Shown here: positions 50,362 through 64,000 of the stretch, in pieces
How positions within the stretch are numbered: position 1 is the stretch's first letter
Layout of the letters: each line of letters begins with the position of its first letter
Source: Parapristionchus giblindavisi
Lineage: Eukaryota > Nematoda > Chromadorea > Rhabditida > Diplogasteridae
Length of the DNA: 64,000 nucleotides
Reading direction: 5' to 3'
NCBI GenBank assembly: GCA_943737045.1
Contig: CALSFV010000212.1
Span: 1,163,001-1,227,000 of the forward strand
Made by a program: the position numbers and the translations under genes
The notes under the pieces: model-generated
What the model was told of the DNA's origin: nothing
Database searches by the model: none
Seen by the model: only the letters and a program-made list of their open reading frames with translations

Positions 50362-53300
50362 AGTACGGACAATATGTAAATTTATCTTTCAATACTCTCT
50401 GTTTTTGGTACAAAATAATTCGTTACAAGTCTAATTGTCAATGATACTTATCGAGTAATATACTATGTGAAAGAGGAAAAAATTCTGAATGAGACACACT
50501 TCAGGTCATGTCGAGCTGTAATATTTTATTGCTGCTATAATGACCGAAGTACAAAAGTAGCTTTTACTCTGATATGATCAAGATAACTTGAGAAATATGA
50601 AAATGAAAATTAAACCTATCGTGACATATACCAAATGAAAGAGCGAAAAATTCAGAATAAGAAAACTATTTCAAAGTGGTCAGTACGGACAATATGTAAA
50701 TGTATCTTTCAATACTCTCTGTTTTTGGTACAAAATAATTCGTTACAAGTCTAATTGTCAATGATACTTATCGAGTAAGATACTATGTGAAAGAGGAAAA
50801 AATTCTGAATGAGACACACTTCAGGTCATGTCGAGCTGTAATATTTTATTGCTGCTATAATGACCGAAGTACAAAAGTAGCTTTTACTCTGATATGATCA
50901 AGATAACTTGAGAAATATGAAAATGAAAATGAAACCTATCGTGACATATACCAAATGAAAGAGCGAAAAATTCAGAATAAGAGAACTATTTCAAAGTGGT
51001 CAGTACGGACAATATGTAAATTTATCTTTCAATACTCTCTGTTTTTGGTACAAAATAATTCGTTACAAGTCTAATTGTCAATGATACTTATCGAGTAATA
51101 TACTATGTGAAAGAGGAAAAAATTCTGAATGAGACACACTTCAGGTCATGTCGAGCTGTAATATTTTATTGCTGCTATAATGACCGAAGTACAAAAGTAG
51201 CTTTTACTCTGATATGATCAAGATAACTTGAGAAATATGAAAATGAAAATGAAACCTATCGTGACATATACCAAATGAAAGAGCGAAAAATTCAGAATAA
51301 GAAAACTATTTCAAAGTGGTCAGTACGGACAATATGTAAATTTATCTTTCAATACTCTCTGTTTTTGGTACAAAATAATTCGTTACAAGTCTAATTGTCA
51401 ATGATACTTATCGAGTAATATACTATGTGAAAGAGGAAAAAATTCTGAATGAGACACACTTCAGGTCATGTCGAGCTGTAATATTTTATTGCTGCTATAA
51501 TGACCGAAGTACAAAAGTAGCTTTTACTCTGATATGATCAAGATAACTTGAGAAATATGAAAATGAAAATTAAACCTATCGTGACATATACCAAATGAAA
51601 GAGCGAAAAATTCAGAATAAGAAAACTATTTCAAAGTGGTCAGTACGGACAATATGTAAATTTATCTTTCAATACTCTCTGTTTTTGGTACAAAATAATT
51701 CGTTACAAGTCTAATTGTCAATGATACTTATCGAGTAATATACTATGTGAAAGAGGAAAAAATTCTGAATGAGACACACTTCAGGTCATGTCGAGCTGTA
51801 ATATTTTATTGCTGCTATAATGACCGAAGTACAAAAGTAGCTTTTACTCTGATATGATCAAGATAACTTGAGAAATATGAAAATGAAAATGAAACCTATC
51901 GTGACATATACCAAATGAAAGAGCGAAAAATTCGGAATAAGAAAACTATTTCAAAGTGGTCAGTACGGACAATATGTAAATTTATCTTTCAATACTCTCT
52001 GTTTTTGGTACAAAATAATTCGTTACAAGTCTAATTGTCAATGATACTTATCGAGTAATATACTATGTGAAAGAGGAAAAAATTCTGAATGAGACACACT
52101 TCAGGTCATGTCGAGCTGTAATATTTTATTGCTGCTATAATGACCGAAGTACAAAAGTAGCTTTTACTCTGATATGATCAAGATAACTTGAGAAATATGA
52201 AAATGAAAATTAAACCTATCGTGACATATACCAAATGAAAGAGCGAAAAATTCAGAATAAGAAAACTATTTCAAAGTGGTCAGTACGGACAATATGTAAA
52301 TTTATCTTTCAATACTCTCTGTTTTTGGTACAAAATAATTCGTTACAAGTCTAATTGTCAATGATACTTATCGAGTAATATACTATGTGAAAGAGGAAAA
52401 AATTCTGAATGAGACACACTTCAGGTCATGTCGAGCTGTAATATTTTATTGCTGCTATAATGACCGAAGTACAAAAGTAGCTTTTACTCTGATATGATCA
52501 AGATAACTTGAGAAATATGAAAATGAAAATGAAACCTATCGTGACATATACCAAATGAAAGAGCGAAAAATTCGGAATAAGAAAACTATTTCAAAGTGGT
52601 CAGTACGGACAATATGTAAATTTATCTTTCAATACTCTCTGTTTTTGGTACAAAATAATTCGTTACAAGTCTAATTGTCAATGATACTTATCGAGTAATA
52701 TACTATGTGAAAGAGGAAAAAATTCTGAATGAGACACACTTCAGGTCATGTCGAGCTGTAATATTTTATTGCTGCTATAATGACCGAAGTACAAAAGTAG
52801 CTTTTACTCTGATATGATCAAGATAACTTGAGAAATATGAAAATGAAAATGAAACCTATCGTGACATATACCAAATGAAAGAGCGAAAAATTCAGAATAA
52901 GAAAACTATTTCAAAGTGGTCAGTACGGACAATATGTAAATGTATCTTTCAATACTCTCTGTTTTTGGTACAAAATAATTCGTTACAAGTCTAATTGTCA
53001 ATGATACTTATCGAGTAATATACTATGTGAAAGAGGAAATAATTCTGAATGAGACACACTTCAGGTCATGTCGAGCTGTAATATTTTATTGCTGCTATAA
53101 TGACCGAAGTACAAAAGTAGCTTTTACTCTGATATGATCAAGATAACTTGAGAAATATGAAAATGAAAATGAAACCTATCGTGACATATACCAAATGAAA
53201 GAGCGAAAAATTCAGAATAAGAAAACTATTTCAAAGTGGTCAGTACGGACAATATGTAAATTTATCTTTCAATACTCTCTGTTTTTGGTACAAAATAATT

Positions 53301-56300
53301 CGTTACAAGTCTAATTGTCAATGATACTTATCGAGTAATATACTATGTGAAAGAGGAAAAAATTCTGAATGAGACACACTTCAGGTCATGTCGAGCTGTA
53401 ATATTTTATTGCTGCTATAATGACCGAAGTACAAAAGTAGCTTTTACTCTGATATGATCAAGATAACTTGAGAAATATGAAAATGAAAATGAAACCTATC
53501 GTGACATATACCAAATGAAAGAGCGAAAAAATCAGAATAAGAAAACTATTTCAAAGTGGTCAGTACGGACAATATGTAAATTTATCTTTCAATACTCTCT
53601 GTTTTTGGTACAAAATAATTCGTTACAAGTCTAATTGTCAATGATACTTATCGAGTAATATACTATGTGAAAGAGGAAAAAATTCTGAATGAGACACACT
53701 TCAGGTCATGTCGAGCTGTAATATTTTATTGCTGCTATAATGACCGAAGTACAAAAGTAGCTTTTACTCTGATATGATCAAGATAACTTGAGAAATATGA
53801 AAATGAAAATGAAACCTATCGTGACATATACCAAATGAAAGAGCGAAAAATTCAGAATAAGAAAACTATTTCAAAGTGGTCAGTACGGACAATATGTAAA
53901 TTTATCTTTCAATACTCTCTGTTTTTGGTACAAAATAATTCGTTACAAGTCTAATTGTCAATGATACTTATCGAGTAATATACTATGTGAAAGAGGAAAA
54001 AATTCTGAATGAGACACACTTCAGGTCATGTCGAGCTGTAATATTTTATTGTTGCTATAATGACCGAAGTACAAAAGTAGCTTTTACTCTGATATGATCA
54101 AGATAACTTGAGAAATATGAAAATGAAAATGAAACCTATCGTGACATATACCAAATGAAAGAGCGAAAAATTCAGAATAAGAAAACTATTTCAAAGTGGT
54201 CAGTACGGACAATATGTAAATTTATCTTTCAATACTCTCTGTTTTTGGTACAAAATAATTCGTTACAAGTCTAATTGTCAATGATACTTATCGAGTAATA
54301 TACTATGTGAAAGAGGAAAAAATTCTGAATGAGACACACTTCAGGTCATGTCGAGCTGTAATATTTTATTGCTGCTATAATGACCGAAGTACAAAAGTAG
54401 CTTTTACTCTGATATGATCAAGATAACTTTCGAAATATGAAAATGAAAATGAAACCTATCGTGACATATACCAAATGAAAGAGCGAAAAAATCAGAATAA
54501 GAAAACTATTTCAAAGTGGTCAGTACGGACAATATGTAAATTTATCTTTCAATACTCTCTGTTTTTGGTACAAAATAATTCGTTACAAGTCTAATTGTCA
54601 ATGATACTTATCGAGTAATATACTATGTGAAAGAGGAAAAAATTCTGAATGAGACACACTTCAGGTCATGTCGAGCTGTAATATTTTATTGCTGCTATAA
54701 TGACCGAAGTACAAAAGTAGCTTTTACTCTGATATGATCAAGATAACTTGAGAAATATGAAAATGAAAATGAAACCTATCGTGACATATACCAAATGAAA
54801 GAGCGAAAAAATCAGAATAAGAAAACTATTTCAAAGTGGTCAGTACGGACAATATGTAAATTTATCTTTCAATACTCTCTGTTTTTGGTACAAAATAATT
54901 CGTTACAAGTCTAATTGTCAATGATACTTATCGAGTAATATACTATGTGAAAGAGGAAAAAATTCTGAATGAGACACACTTCAGGTCATGTCGAGCTGTA
55001 ATATTTTATTGCTGCTATAATGACCGAAGTACAAAAGTAGCTTTTACTCTGATATGATCAAGATAACTTGAGAAATATGAAAATGAAAATGAAACCTATC
55101 GTGACATATACCAAATGAAAGAGCGAAAAAATCAGAATAAGAAAACTATTTCAAAGTGGTCAGTACGGACAATATGTAAATTTATCTTTCAATACTCTCT
55201 GTTTTTGGTACAAAATAATTCGTTACAAGTCTAATTGTCAATGATACTTATCGAGTAATATACTATGTGAAAGAGGAAAAAATTCTGAATGAGACACACT
55301 TCAGGTCATGTCGAGCTGTAATATTTTATTGCTGCTATAATGACCGAAGTACAAAAGTAGCTTTTACTCTGATATGTTCAAGATAACTTGAGAAATATGA
55401 AAATGAAAATGAAACCTATCGTGACATATACCAAATGAAAGAGCGATAAATTCAGAATAAGAAAACTATTTCAAAGTGGTCAGTACGGACAATATGTAAA
55501 TTTATCTTTCAATAATCTCTGTTTTTGGTACAAAATAATTCGTTACAAGTCTAATTGTCAATGATACTTATCGAGTAATATACTATGTGAAAGAGGAAAA
55601 AATTCTGAATGAGACACACTTCAGGTCATGTCGAGCTGTAATATTTTATTGCTGCTATAATGACCGAAGTACAAAAGTAGCTTTTACTCTGATATGATCA
55701 AGATAACTTTCGAAATATGAAAATGAAAATGAAACCTATCGTGACATATACCAAATGAAAGAGCGAAAAAATCAGAATAAGAAAACTATTTCAAAGTGGT
55801 CAGTACGGACAATATGTAAATTTATCTTTCAATACTCTCTGTTTTTGGTACAAAATAATTCGTTACAAGTCTAATTGTCAATGATACTTATCGAGTAATA
55901 TACTATGTGAAAGAGGAAAAAATTCTGAATGAGACACACTTCAGGTCATGTCGAGCTGTAATATTTTATTGCTGCTATAATGACCGAAGTACAAAAGTAG
56001 CTTTTACTCTGATATGATCAAGATAACTTTCGAAATATGAAAATGAAAATGAAACCTATCGTGACATATACCAAATGAAAGAGCGAAAAAATCAGAATAA
56101 GAAAACTATTTCAAAGTGGTCAGTACGGACAATATGTAAATTTATCTTTCAATACTCTCTGTTTTTGGTACAAAATAATTCGTTACAAGTCTAATTGTCA
56201 ATGATACTTATCGAGTAATATACTATGTGAAAGAGGAAAAAATTCTGAATGAGACACACTTCAGGTCATGTCGAGCTGTAATATTTTATTGCTGCTATAA

Positions 56301-58381
56301 TGACCGAAGTACAAAAGTAGCTTTTACTCTGATATGATCAAGATAACTTGAGAAATATGAAAATGAAAATGAAACCTATCGTGACATATACCAAATGAAA
56401 GAGCGAAAAATTCAGAATAAGAAAACTATTTCAAAGTGGTCAGTACGGACAATATGTAAATTTTTCTTTCAATACTCTCTGTTTTTGGTACAAAATAATT
56501 CGTTACAAGTCTAATTGTCAATGATACTTATCGAGTAATATACTATGTGAAAGAGGAAAAAATTCTGAATGAGACACACTTCAGGTCATGTCGAGCTGTA
56601 ATATTTTATTGCTGCTATAATGACCGAAGTACAAAAGTAGCTTTTACTCTGATATGATCAAGATAACTTTAGAAATATGAAAATGAAAATGAAACCTATC
56701 GTGACATATACCAAATGAAAGAGCGAAAAATTCAGAATAAGAAAACTATTTCAAAGTGGTCAGTACGGACAATATGTAAATTTATCTTTCAATACTCTCT
56801 GTTTTTGGTACAAAATAATTCGTTACAAGTCTAATTGTCAATGATACTTATCGAGTAATATACTATGTGAAAGAGGAAAAAATTCTGAATGAGACACACT
56901 TCAGGTCATGTCGAGCTGTAATATTTTATTGCTGCTATAATGACCGAAGTACAAAAGTAGCTTTTACTCTGATATGATCAAGATAACTTGAGAAATATGA
57001 AAATGAAAATGAAACCTATCGTGACATATACCAAATGAAAGAGCGAAAAATTCAGAATAAGAAAACTATTTCAAAGTGGTCAGTACGGACAATATGTAAA
57101 TTTTTCTTTCAATACTCTCTGTTTTTGGTACAAAATAATTCGTTACAAGTCTAATTGTCAATGATACTTATCGAGTAATATACTATGTGAAAGAGGAAAA
57201 AATTCTGAATGAGACACACTTCAGGTCATGTCGAGCTGTAATATTTTATTGCTGCTATAATGACCGAAGTACAAAAGTAGCTTTTACTCTGATATGATCA
57301 AGATAACTTTAGAAATATGAAAATGAAAATGAAACCTATCGTGACATATACCAAATGAAAGAGCGAAAAATTCAGAATAAGAAAACTATTTCAAAGTGGT
57401 CAGTACGGACAATATGTAAATTTATCTTTCAATACTCTCTGTTTTTGGTACAAAATAATTCGTTACAAGTCTAATTGTCAATGATACTTATCGAGTAATA
57501 TACTATGTGAAAGAGGAAAAAATTCTGAATGAGACACACTTCAGGTCATGTCGAGCTGTAATATTTTATTGCTGCTATAATGACCGAAGTACAAAAGTAG
57601 CTTTTACTCTGATATGATCAAGATAACTTGAGAAATATGAAAATGAAAATGAAACCTATCGTGACATATACCAAATGAAAGAGCGAAAAAATCAGAATAA
57701 GAAAACTATTTCAAAGTGGTCAGTACGGACAATATGTAAATTTATCTTTCAATACTCTCTGTTTTTGGTACAAAATAATTCGTTACAAGTCTAATTGTCA
57801 ATGATACTTATCGAGTAATATACTATGTGAAAGAGGAAAAAATTCTGAATGAGACACACTTCAGGTCATGTCGAGCTGTAATATTTTATTGCTGCTATAA
57901 TGACCGAAGTACAAAAGTAGCTTTTACTCTGATATGATCAAGATAACTTGAGAAATATGAAAATGAAAATGAAACCTATCGTGACATATACCAAATGAAA
58001 GAGCGAAAAAATCAGAATAAGAAAACTATTTCAAAGTGGTCAGTACGGACAATATGTAAATTTATCTTTCAATACTCTCTGTTTTTGGTACAAAATAATT
58101 CGTTACAAGTCTAATTGTCAATGATACTTATCGAGTAATATACTATGTGAAAGAGGAAAAAATTCTGAATGAGACACACTTCAGGTCATGTCGAGCTGTA
58201 ATATTTTATTGCTGCTATAATGACCGAAGTACAAAAGTAGCTTTTACTCTGATATGATCAAGATAACTTGAGAAATATGAAAATGAAAATGAAACCTATC
58301 GTGACATATACCAAATGAAAGAGCGAAAAATTCAGAATAAGAAAACTATTTCAAAGTGGTCAGTACGGACAATATGTAAAT

Positions 58382-59661
58382 TTTTCTTTCAATACTCTCT
58401 GTTTTTGGTACAAAATAATTCGTTACAAGTCTAATTGTCAATGATACTTATCGAGTAATATACTATGTGAAAGAGGAAAAAATTCTGAATGAGACACACT
58501 TCAGGTCATGTCGAGCTGTAATATTTTATTGCTGCTATAATGACCGAAGTACAAAAGTAGCTTTTACTCTGATATGATCAAGATAACTTTAGAAATATGA
58601 AAATGAAAATGAAACCTATCGTGACATATACCAAATGAAAGAGCGAAAAATTCAGAATAAGAAAACTATTTCAAAGTGGTCAGTACGGACAATATGTAAA
58701 TTTATCTTTCAATACTCTCTGTTTTTGGTACAAAATAATTCGTTACAAGTCTAATTGTCAATGATACTTATCGAGTAATATACTATGTGAAAGAGGAAAA
58801 AATTCTGAATGAGACACACTTCAGGTCATGTCGAGCTGTAATATTTTATTGCTGCTATAATGACCGAAGTACAAAAGTAGCTTTTACTCTGATATGATCA
58901 AGATAACTTGAGAAATATGAAAATGAAAATGAAACCTATCGTGACATATACCAAATGAAAGAGCGAAAAAATCAGAATAAGAAAACTATTTCAAAGTGGT
59001 CAGTACGGACAATATGTAAATTTATCTTTCAATACTCTCTGTTTTTGGTACAAAATAATTCGTTACAAGTCTAATTGTCAATGATACTTATCGAGTAATA
59101 TACTATGTGAAAGAGGAAAAAATTCTAAATGAGACACACTTCAGGTCATGTCGAGCTGTAATATTTTATTGCTGCTATAATGACCGAAGTACAAAAGTAG
59201 CTTTTACTCTGATATGATCAAGATAACTTGAGAAATATGAAAATGAAAATGAAACCTATCGTGACATATACCAAATGAAAGAGCGAAAAAATCAGAATAA
59301 GAAAACTATTTCAAAGTGGTCAGTACGGACAATATGTAAATTTATCTTTCAATACTCTCTGTTTTTGGTACAAAATAATTCGTTACAAGTCTAATTGTCA
59401 ATGATACTTATCGAGTAATATACTATGTGAAAGAGGAAAAAATTCTAAATGAGACACACTTCAGGTCATGTCGAGCTGTAATATTTTATTGCTGCTATAA
59501 TGACCGAAGTACAAAAGTAGCTTTTACTCTGATATGATCAAGATAACTTGAGAAATATGAAAATGAAAATGAAACCTATCGTGACATATACCAAATGAAA
59601 GAGCGAAAAATTCAGAATAAGAAAACTATTTCAAAGTGGTCAGTACGGACAATATGTAAAT
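58382..59661 (-). repeat. Right-array distal 4-monomer block, copy 1
   Basis: Begins with the rare 'aaatttttctttc' monomer linked to 'aactttag'. Then comes a 'gcgaaaaaatc' monomer and two monomers with 'attctaaatg' (near 59122 and 59442). The 'aaatttttctttc' monomer also appears at 45901, 56461 and 57101, so it is a reusable module. Confidence 0.85.
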
Positions 59662-60940
59662 TTATCTTTCAATACTCTCTGTTTTTGGTACAAAATAATT
59701 CGTTACAAGTCTAATTGTCAATGATACTTATCGAGTAATATACTATGTGAAAGAGGAAAAAATTCTGAATGAGACACCTTCAGGTCATGTCGAGCTGTAA
59801 TATTTTATTGCTGCTATAATGACCGAAGTACAAAAGTAGCTTTTACTCTGATATGATCAAGATAACTTTAGAAATATGAAAATGAAAATGAAACCTATCG
59901 TGACATATACCAAATGAAAGAGCGAAAAATTCAGAATAAGAAAACTATTTCAAAGTGGTCAGTACGGACAATATGTAAATTTATCTTTCAATACTCTCTG
60001 TTTTTGGTACAAAATAATTCGTTACAAGTCTAATTGTCAATGATACTTATCGAGTAATATACTATGTGAAAGAGGAAAAAATTCTGAATGAGACACACTT
60101 CAGGTCATGTCGAGCTGTAATATTTTATTGCTGCTATAATGACCGAAGTACAAAAGTAGCTTTTACTCTGATATGATCAAGATAACTTGAGAAATATGAA
60201 AATGAAAATGAAACCTATCGTGACATATACCAAATGAAAGAGCGAAAAAATCAGAATAAGAAAACTATTTCAAAGTGGTCAGTACGGACAATATGTAAAT
60301 TTATCTTTCAATACTCTCTGTTTTTGGTACAAAATAATTCGTTACAAGTCTAATTGTCAATGATACTTATCGAGTAATATACTATGTGAAAGAGGAAAAA
60401 ATTCTGAATGAGACACACTTCAGGTCATGTCGAGCTGTAATATTTTATTGCTGCTATAATGACCGAAGTACAAAAGTAGCTTTTACTCTGATATGATCAA
60501 GATAACTTGAGAAATATGAAAATGAAAATGAAACCTATCGTGACATATACCAAATGAAAGAGCGAAAAATTCAGAATAAGAAAACTATTTCAAAGTGGTC
60601 AGTACGGACAATATGTAAATTTATCTTTCAATACTCTCTGTTTTTGGTACAAAATAATTCGTTACAAGTCTAATTGTCAATGATACTTATCGAGTAATAT
60701 ACTATGTGAAAGAGGAAAAAATTCTGAATGAGACACACTTCAGGTCATGTCGAGCTGTAATATTTTATTGCTGCTATAATGACCGAAGTACAAAAGTAGC
60801 TTTTACTCTGATATGATCAAGATAACTTGAGAAATATGAAAATGAAAATGAAACCTATCGTGACATATACCAAATGAAAGAGCGAAAAATTCAGAATAAG
60901 AAAACTATTTCAAAGTGGTCAGTACGGACAATATGTAAAT

Positions 60941-62220
60941 TTTTCTTTCAATACTCTCTGTTTTTGGTACAAAATAATTCGTTACAAGTCTAATTGTCAA
61001 TGATACTTATCGAGTAATATACTATGTGAAAGAGGAAAAAATTCTGAATGAGACACACTTCAGGTCATGTCGAGCTGTAATATTTTATTGCTGCTATAAT
61101 GACCGAAGTACAAAAGTAGCTTTTACTCTGATATGATCAAGATAACTTTAGAAATATGAAAATGAAAATGAAACCTATCGTGACATATACCAAATGAAAG
61201 AGCGAAAAATTCAGAATAAGAAAACTATTTCAAAGTGGTCAGTACGGACAATATGTAAATTTATCTTTCAATACTCTCTGTTTTTGGTACAAAATAATTC
61301 GTTACAAGTCTAATTGTCAATGATACTTATCGAGTAATATACTATGTGAAAGAGGAAAAAATTCTGAATGAGACACACTTCAGGTCATGTCGAGCTGTAA
61401 TATTTTATTGCTGCTATAATGACCGAAGTACAAAAGTAGCTTTTACTCTGATATGATCAAGATAACTTGAGAAATATGAAAATGAAAATGAAACCTATCG
61501 TGACATATACCAAATGAAAGAGCGAAAAAATCAGAATAAGAAAACTATTTCAAAGTGGTCAGTACGGACAATATGTAAATTTATCTTTCAATACTCTCTG
61601 TTTTTGGTACAAAATAATTCGTTACAAGTCTAATTGTCAATGATACTTATCGAGTAATATACTATGTGAAAGAGGAAAAAATTCTAAATGAGACACACTT
61701 CAGGTCATGTCGAGCTGTAATATTTTATTGCTGCTATAATGACCGAAGTACAAAAGTAGCTTTTACTCTGATATGATCAAGATAACTTGAGAAATATGAA
61801 AATGAAAATGAAACCTATCGTGACATATACCAAATGAAAGAGCGAAAAAATCAGAATAAGAAAACTATTTCAAAGTGGTCAGTACGGACAATATGTAAAT
61901 TTATCTTTCAATACTCTCTGTTTTTGGTACAAAATAATTCGTTACAAGTCTAATTGTCAATGATACTTATCGAGTAATATACTATGTGAAAGAGGAAAAA
62001 ATTCTAAATGAGACACACTTCAGGTCATGTCGAGCTGTAATATTTTATTGCTGCTATAATGACCGAAGTACAAAAGTAGCTTTTACTCTGATATGATCAA
62101 GATAACTTGAGAAATATGAAAATGAAAATGAAACCTATCGTGACATATACCAAATGAAAGAGCGAAAAATTCAGAATAAGAAAACTATTTCAAAGTGGTC
62201 AGTACGGACAATATGTAAAT
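60941..62220 (-). repeat. Right-array distal 4-monomer block, copy 2
   Basis: Same four-marker series, offset 2559 bp (eight monomers minus the single-base deletion in 'gagacaccttcagg' near 59777). Beyond it, 'gattaatat' at 62931 and 63891 marks a 960-bp (three-monomer) spacing. Confidence 0.85.
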
Positions 62221-64000
62221 TTATCTTTCAATACTCTCTGTTTTTGGTACAAAATAATTCGTTACAAGTCTAATTGTCAATGATACTTATCGAGTAATAT
62301 ACTATGTGAAAGAGGAAAAAATTCTGAATGAGACACACTTCAGGTCATGTCGAGCTGTAATATTTTATTGCTGCTATAATGACCGAAGTACAAAAGTAGC
62401 TTTTACTCTGATATGATCAAGATAACTTGAGAAATATGAAAATGAAAATGAAACCTATCGTGACATATACCAAATGAAAGAGCGAGAAATTCTGAATAAG
62501 AAAACTATTTCAAAGTGGTCAGTACGGACAATATGTAAATTTATCTTTCAATACTCTCTGTTTTTGGTACAAAATAATTCGTTACAAGTCTAATTGTCAA
62601 TGATACTTATCGAGTAATATACTATGTGAAAGAGGAAAAAATTCTGAATGAGACACACTTCAGGTCATGTCGAGCTGTAATATTTTATTGCTGCTATAAT
62701 GACCGAAGTACAAAAGTAGCTTTTACTCTGATATGATCAAGATAACTTGAGAAATATGAAAATGAAAATGAAACCTATCGTGACATATACCAAATGAAAG
62801 AGCGAAAAAATCAGAATAAGAAAACTATTTCAAAGTGGTCAGTACGGACAATATGTAAATTTATCTTTCAATACTCTCTGTTTTTGGTACAAAATAATTC
62901 GTTACAAGTCTAATTGTCAATGATACTTATCGATTAATATACTATGTGAAAGAGGAAAAAATTCTGAATGAGACACACTTCAGGTCATGTCGAGCTGTAA
63001 TATTTTATTGCTGCTATAATGACCGAAGTACAAAAGTAGCTTTTACTCTGATATGATCAAGATAACTTGAGAAATATGAAAATGAAAATGAAACCTATCG
63101 TGACATATACCAAATGAAAGAGCGAAAAATTCAGAATAAGAAAACTATTTCAAAGTGGTCAGTACGGACAATATGTAAATTTATCTTTCAATACTCTCTG
63201 TTTTTGGTACAAAATAATTCGTTACAAGTCTAATTGTCAATGATACTTATCGAGTAATATACTATGTGAAAGAGGAAAAAATTCTGAATGAGACACACTT
63301 CAGGTCATGTCGAGCTGTAATATTTTATTGCTGCTATAATGACCGAAGTACAAAAGTAGCTTTTACTCTGATATGATCAAGATAACTTGAGAAATATGAA
63401 AATGAAAATGAAACCTATCGTGACATATACCAAATGAAAGAGCGAAAAATTCAGAATAAGAAAACTATTTCAAAGTGGTCAGTACGGACAATATGTAAAT
63501 TTATCTTTCAATACTCTCTGTTTTTGGTACAAAATAATTCGTTACAAGTCTAATTGTCAATGATACTTATCGAGTAATATACTATGTGAAAGAGGAAAAA
63601 ATTCTGAATGAGACACACTTCAGGTCATGTCGAGCTGTAATATTTTATTGCTGCTATAATGACCGAAGTACAAAAGTAGCTTTTACTCTGATATGATCAA
63701 GATAACTTGAGAAATATGAAAATGAAAATGAAACCTATCGTGACATATACCAAATGAAAGAGCGAAAAAATCAGAATAAGAAAACTATTTCAAAGTGGTC
63801 AGTACGGACAATATGTAAATTTATCTTTCAATACTCTCTGTTTTTGGTACAAAATAATTCGTTACAAGTCTAATTGTCAATGATACTTATCGATTAATAT
63901 ACTATGTGAAAGAGGAAAAAATTCTGAATGAGACACACTTCAGGTCATGTCGAGCTGTAATATTTTATTGCTGCTATAATGACCGAAGTACAAAAGTAGC

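Larger units (their letters stand above)
34836..64000 (-). repeat. Right satellite array, 320-bp monomer, minus orientation
   Basis: The same satellite as the left array, reverse-complemented, running past the window end. Monomers phased at 'agtacgg' start at 34947, 35268, 35588, 35908 and so on to 63801. From 35588 to 63801 exactly 88 monomers of 320 bp fit once one 52-bp insertion, two +1 (near 39125 and 40409) and one -1 (near 59777) indels are counted. Nearly all carry 'gtgacatata' and 'acggacaat', against 'gtgtcatata' and 'acggccaat' in the left array, and all have the short 'gaataagaaaac' form. Internal variants include 'gcgataaattc', 'gcgaaaaaatc', 'aataatctc', 'gtaagata', 'aactttcg' and 'aactttag'. 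Confidence 0.97.

Noticed and set aside
1..64000. CRISPR array
   Set aside because: The repeats are contiguous 320-bp monomers without short repeat-spacer structure, and no cas genes are present.
1..64000. Hammerhead ribozyme in the satellite, as known in some animal satellites
   Set aside because: I saw no CTGANGA core paired with a suitable GAAA element in the monomer on either strand.

Overview
The window is almost entirely satellite DNA. An AT-rich tandem repeat with a monomer of about 320-322 bp fills roughly 60 kb. No host gene, rRNA, tRNA, telomere repeat or CRISPR array is visible. The satellite, a LINE-type ORF1 fragment and a terminal-inverted-repeat DNA transposon together point to a eukaryotic, probably animal, heterochromatic or centromeric locus. 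The ORF1 style resembles nematode LINE elements, but that assignment is weak.

Layout. (1) Positions 1-31195 are a plus-orientation array of 97 full monomers and one partial one. It is built from several monomer variants arranged as higher-order repeats (HORs): two nearly identical 8-monomer units of about 2.57 kb (322-5456), a long mosaic of roughly 643-bp dimers and other modules, and three tandem 641-bp dimers (14766-16688). (2) Positions 31196-32613 hold the 5' part of a non-LTR retrotransposon: a pyrimidine-rich 5' UTR and an ORF1-like reading frame that runs straight into satellite and stops there. (3) Positions 32614-34090 are scrambled and partly divergent satellite pieces that change strand three times. 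(4) Positions 34091-34835 are a 739-bp non-autonomous DNA transposon with perfect 18-bp terminal inverted repeats and an apparent 3-bp target duplication. It is inserted in a satellite monomer. (5) Positions 34836-64000 are the same satellite in the opposite orientation. It is a distinct, more homogeneous 320-bp subfamily, again with copies spaced 8 monomers apart.

The large-scale picture is therefore two satellite arrays facing each other across a 3.6-kb junction. The junction collects mobile elements, decayed monomers and inversion breakpoints. Near it, the inverted array still carries left-array sequence variants; farther out it has been homogenised to its own variant. The monomer itself contains two related halves, so it probably arose from an older unit of about 150-170 bp.

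The only plausible protein-coding feature is the truncated ORF1-like frame at 31731-32657. The other open frames are shadows of satellite or of transposon sequence. All counts and alignments here were made by eye from the printed sequence; no database search was run, so family names are provisional.
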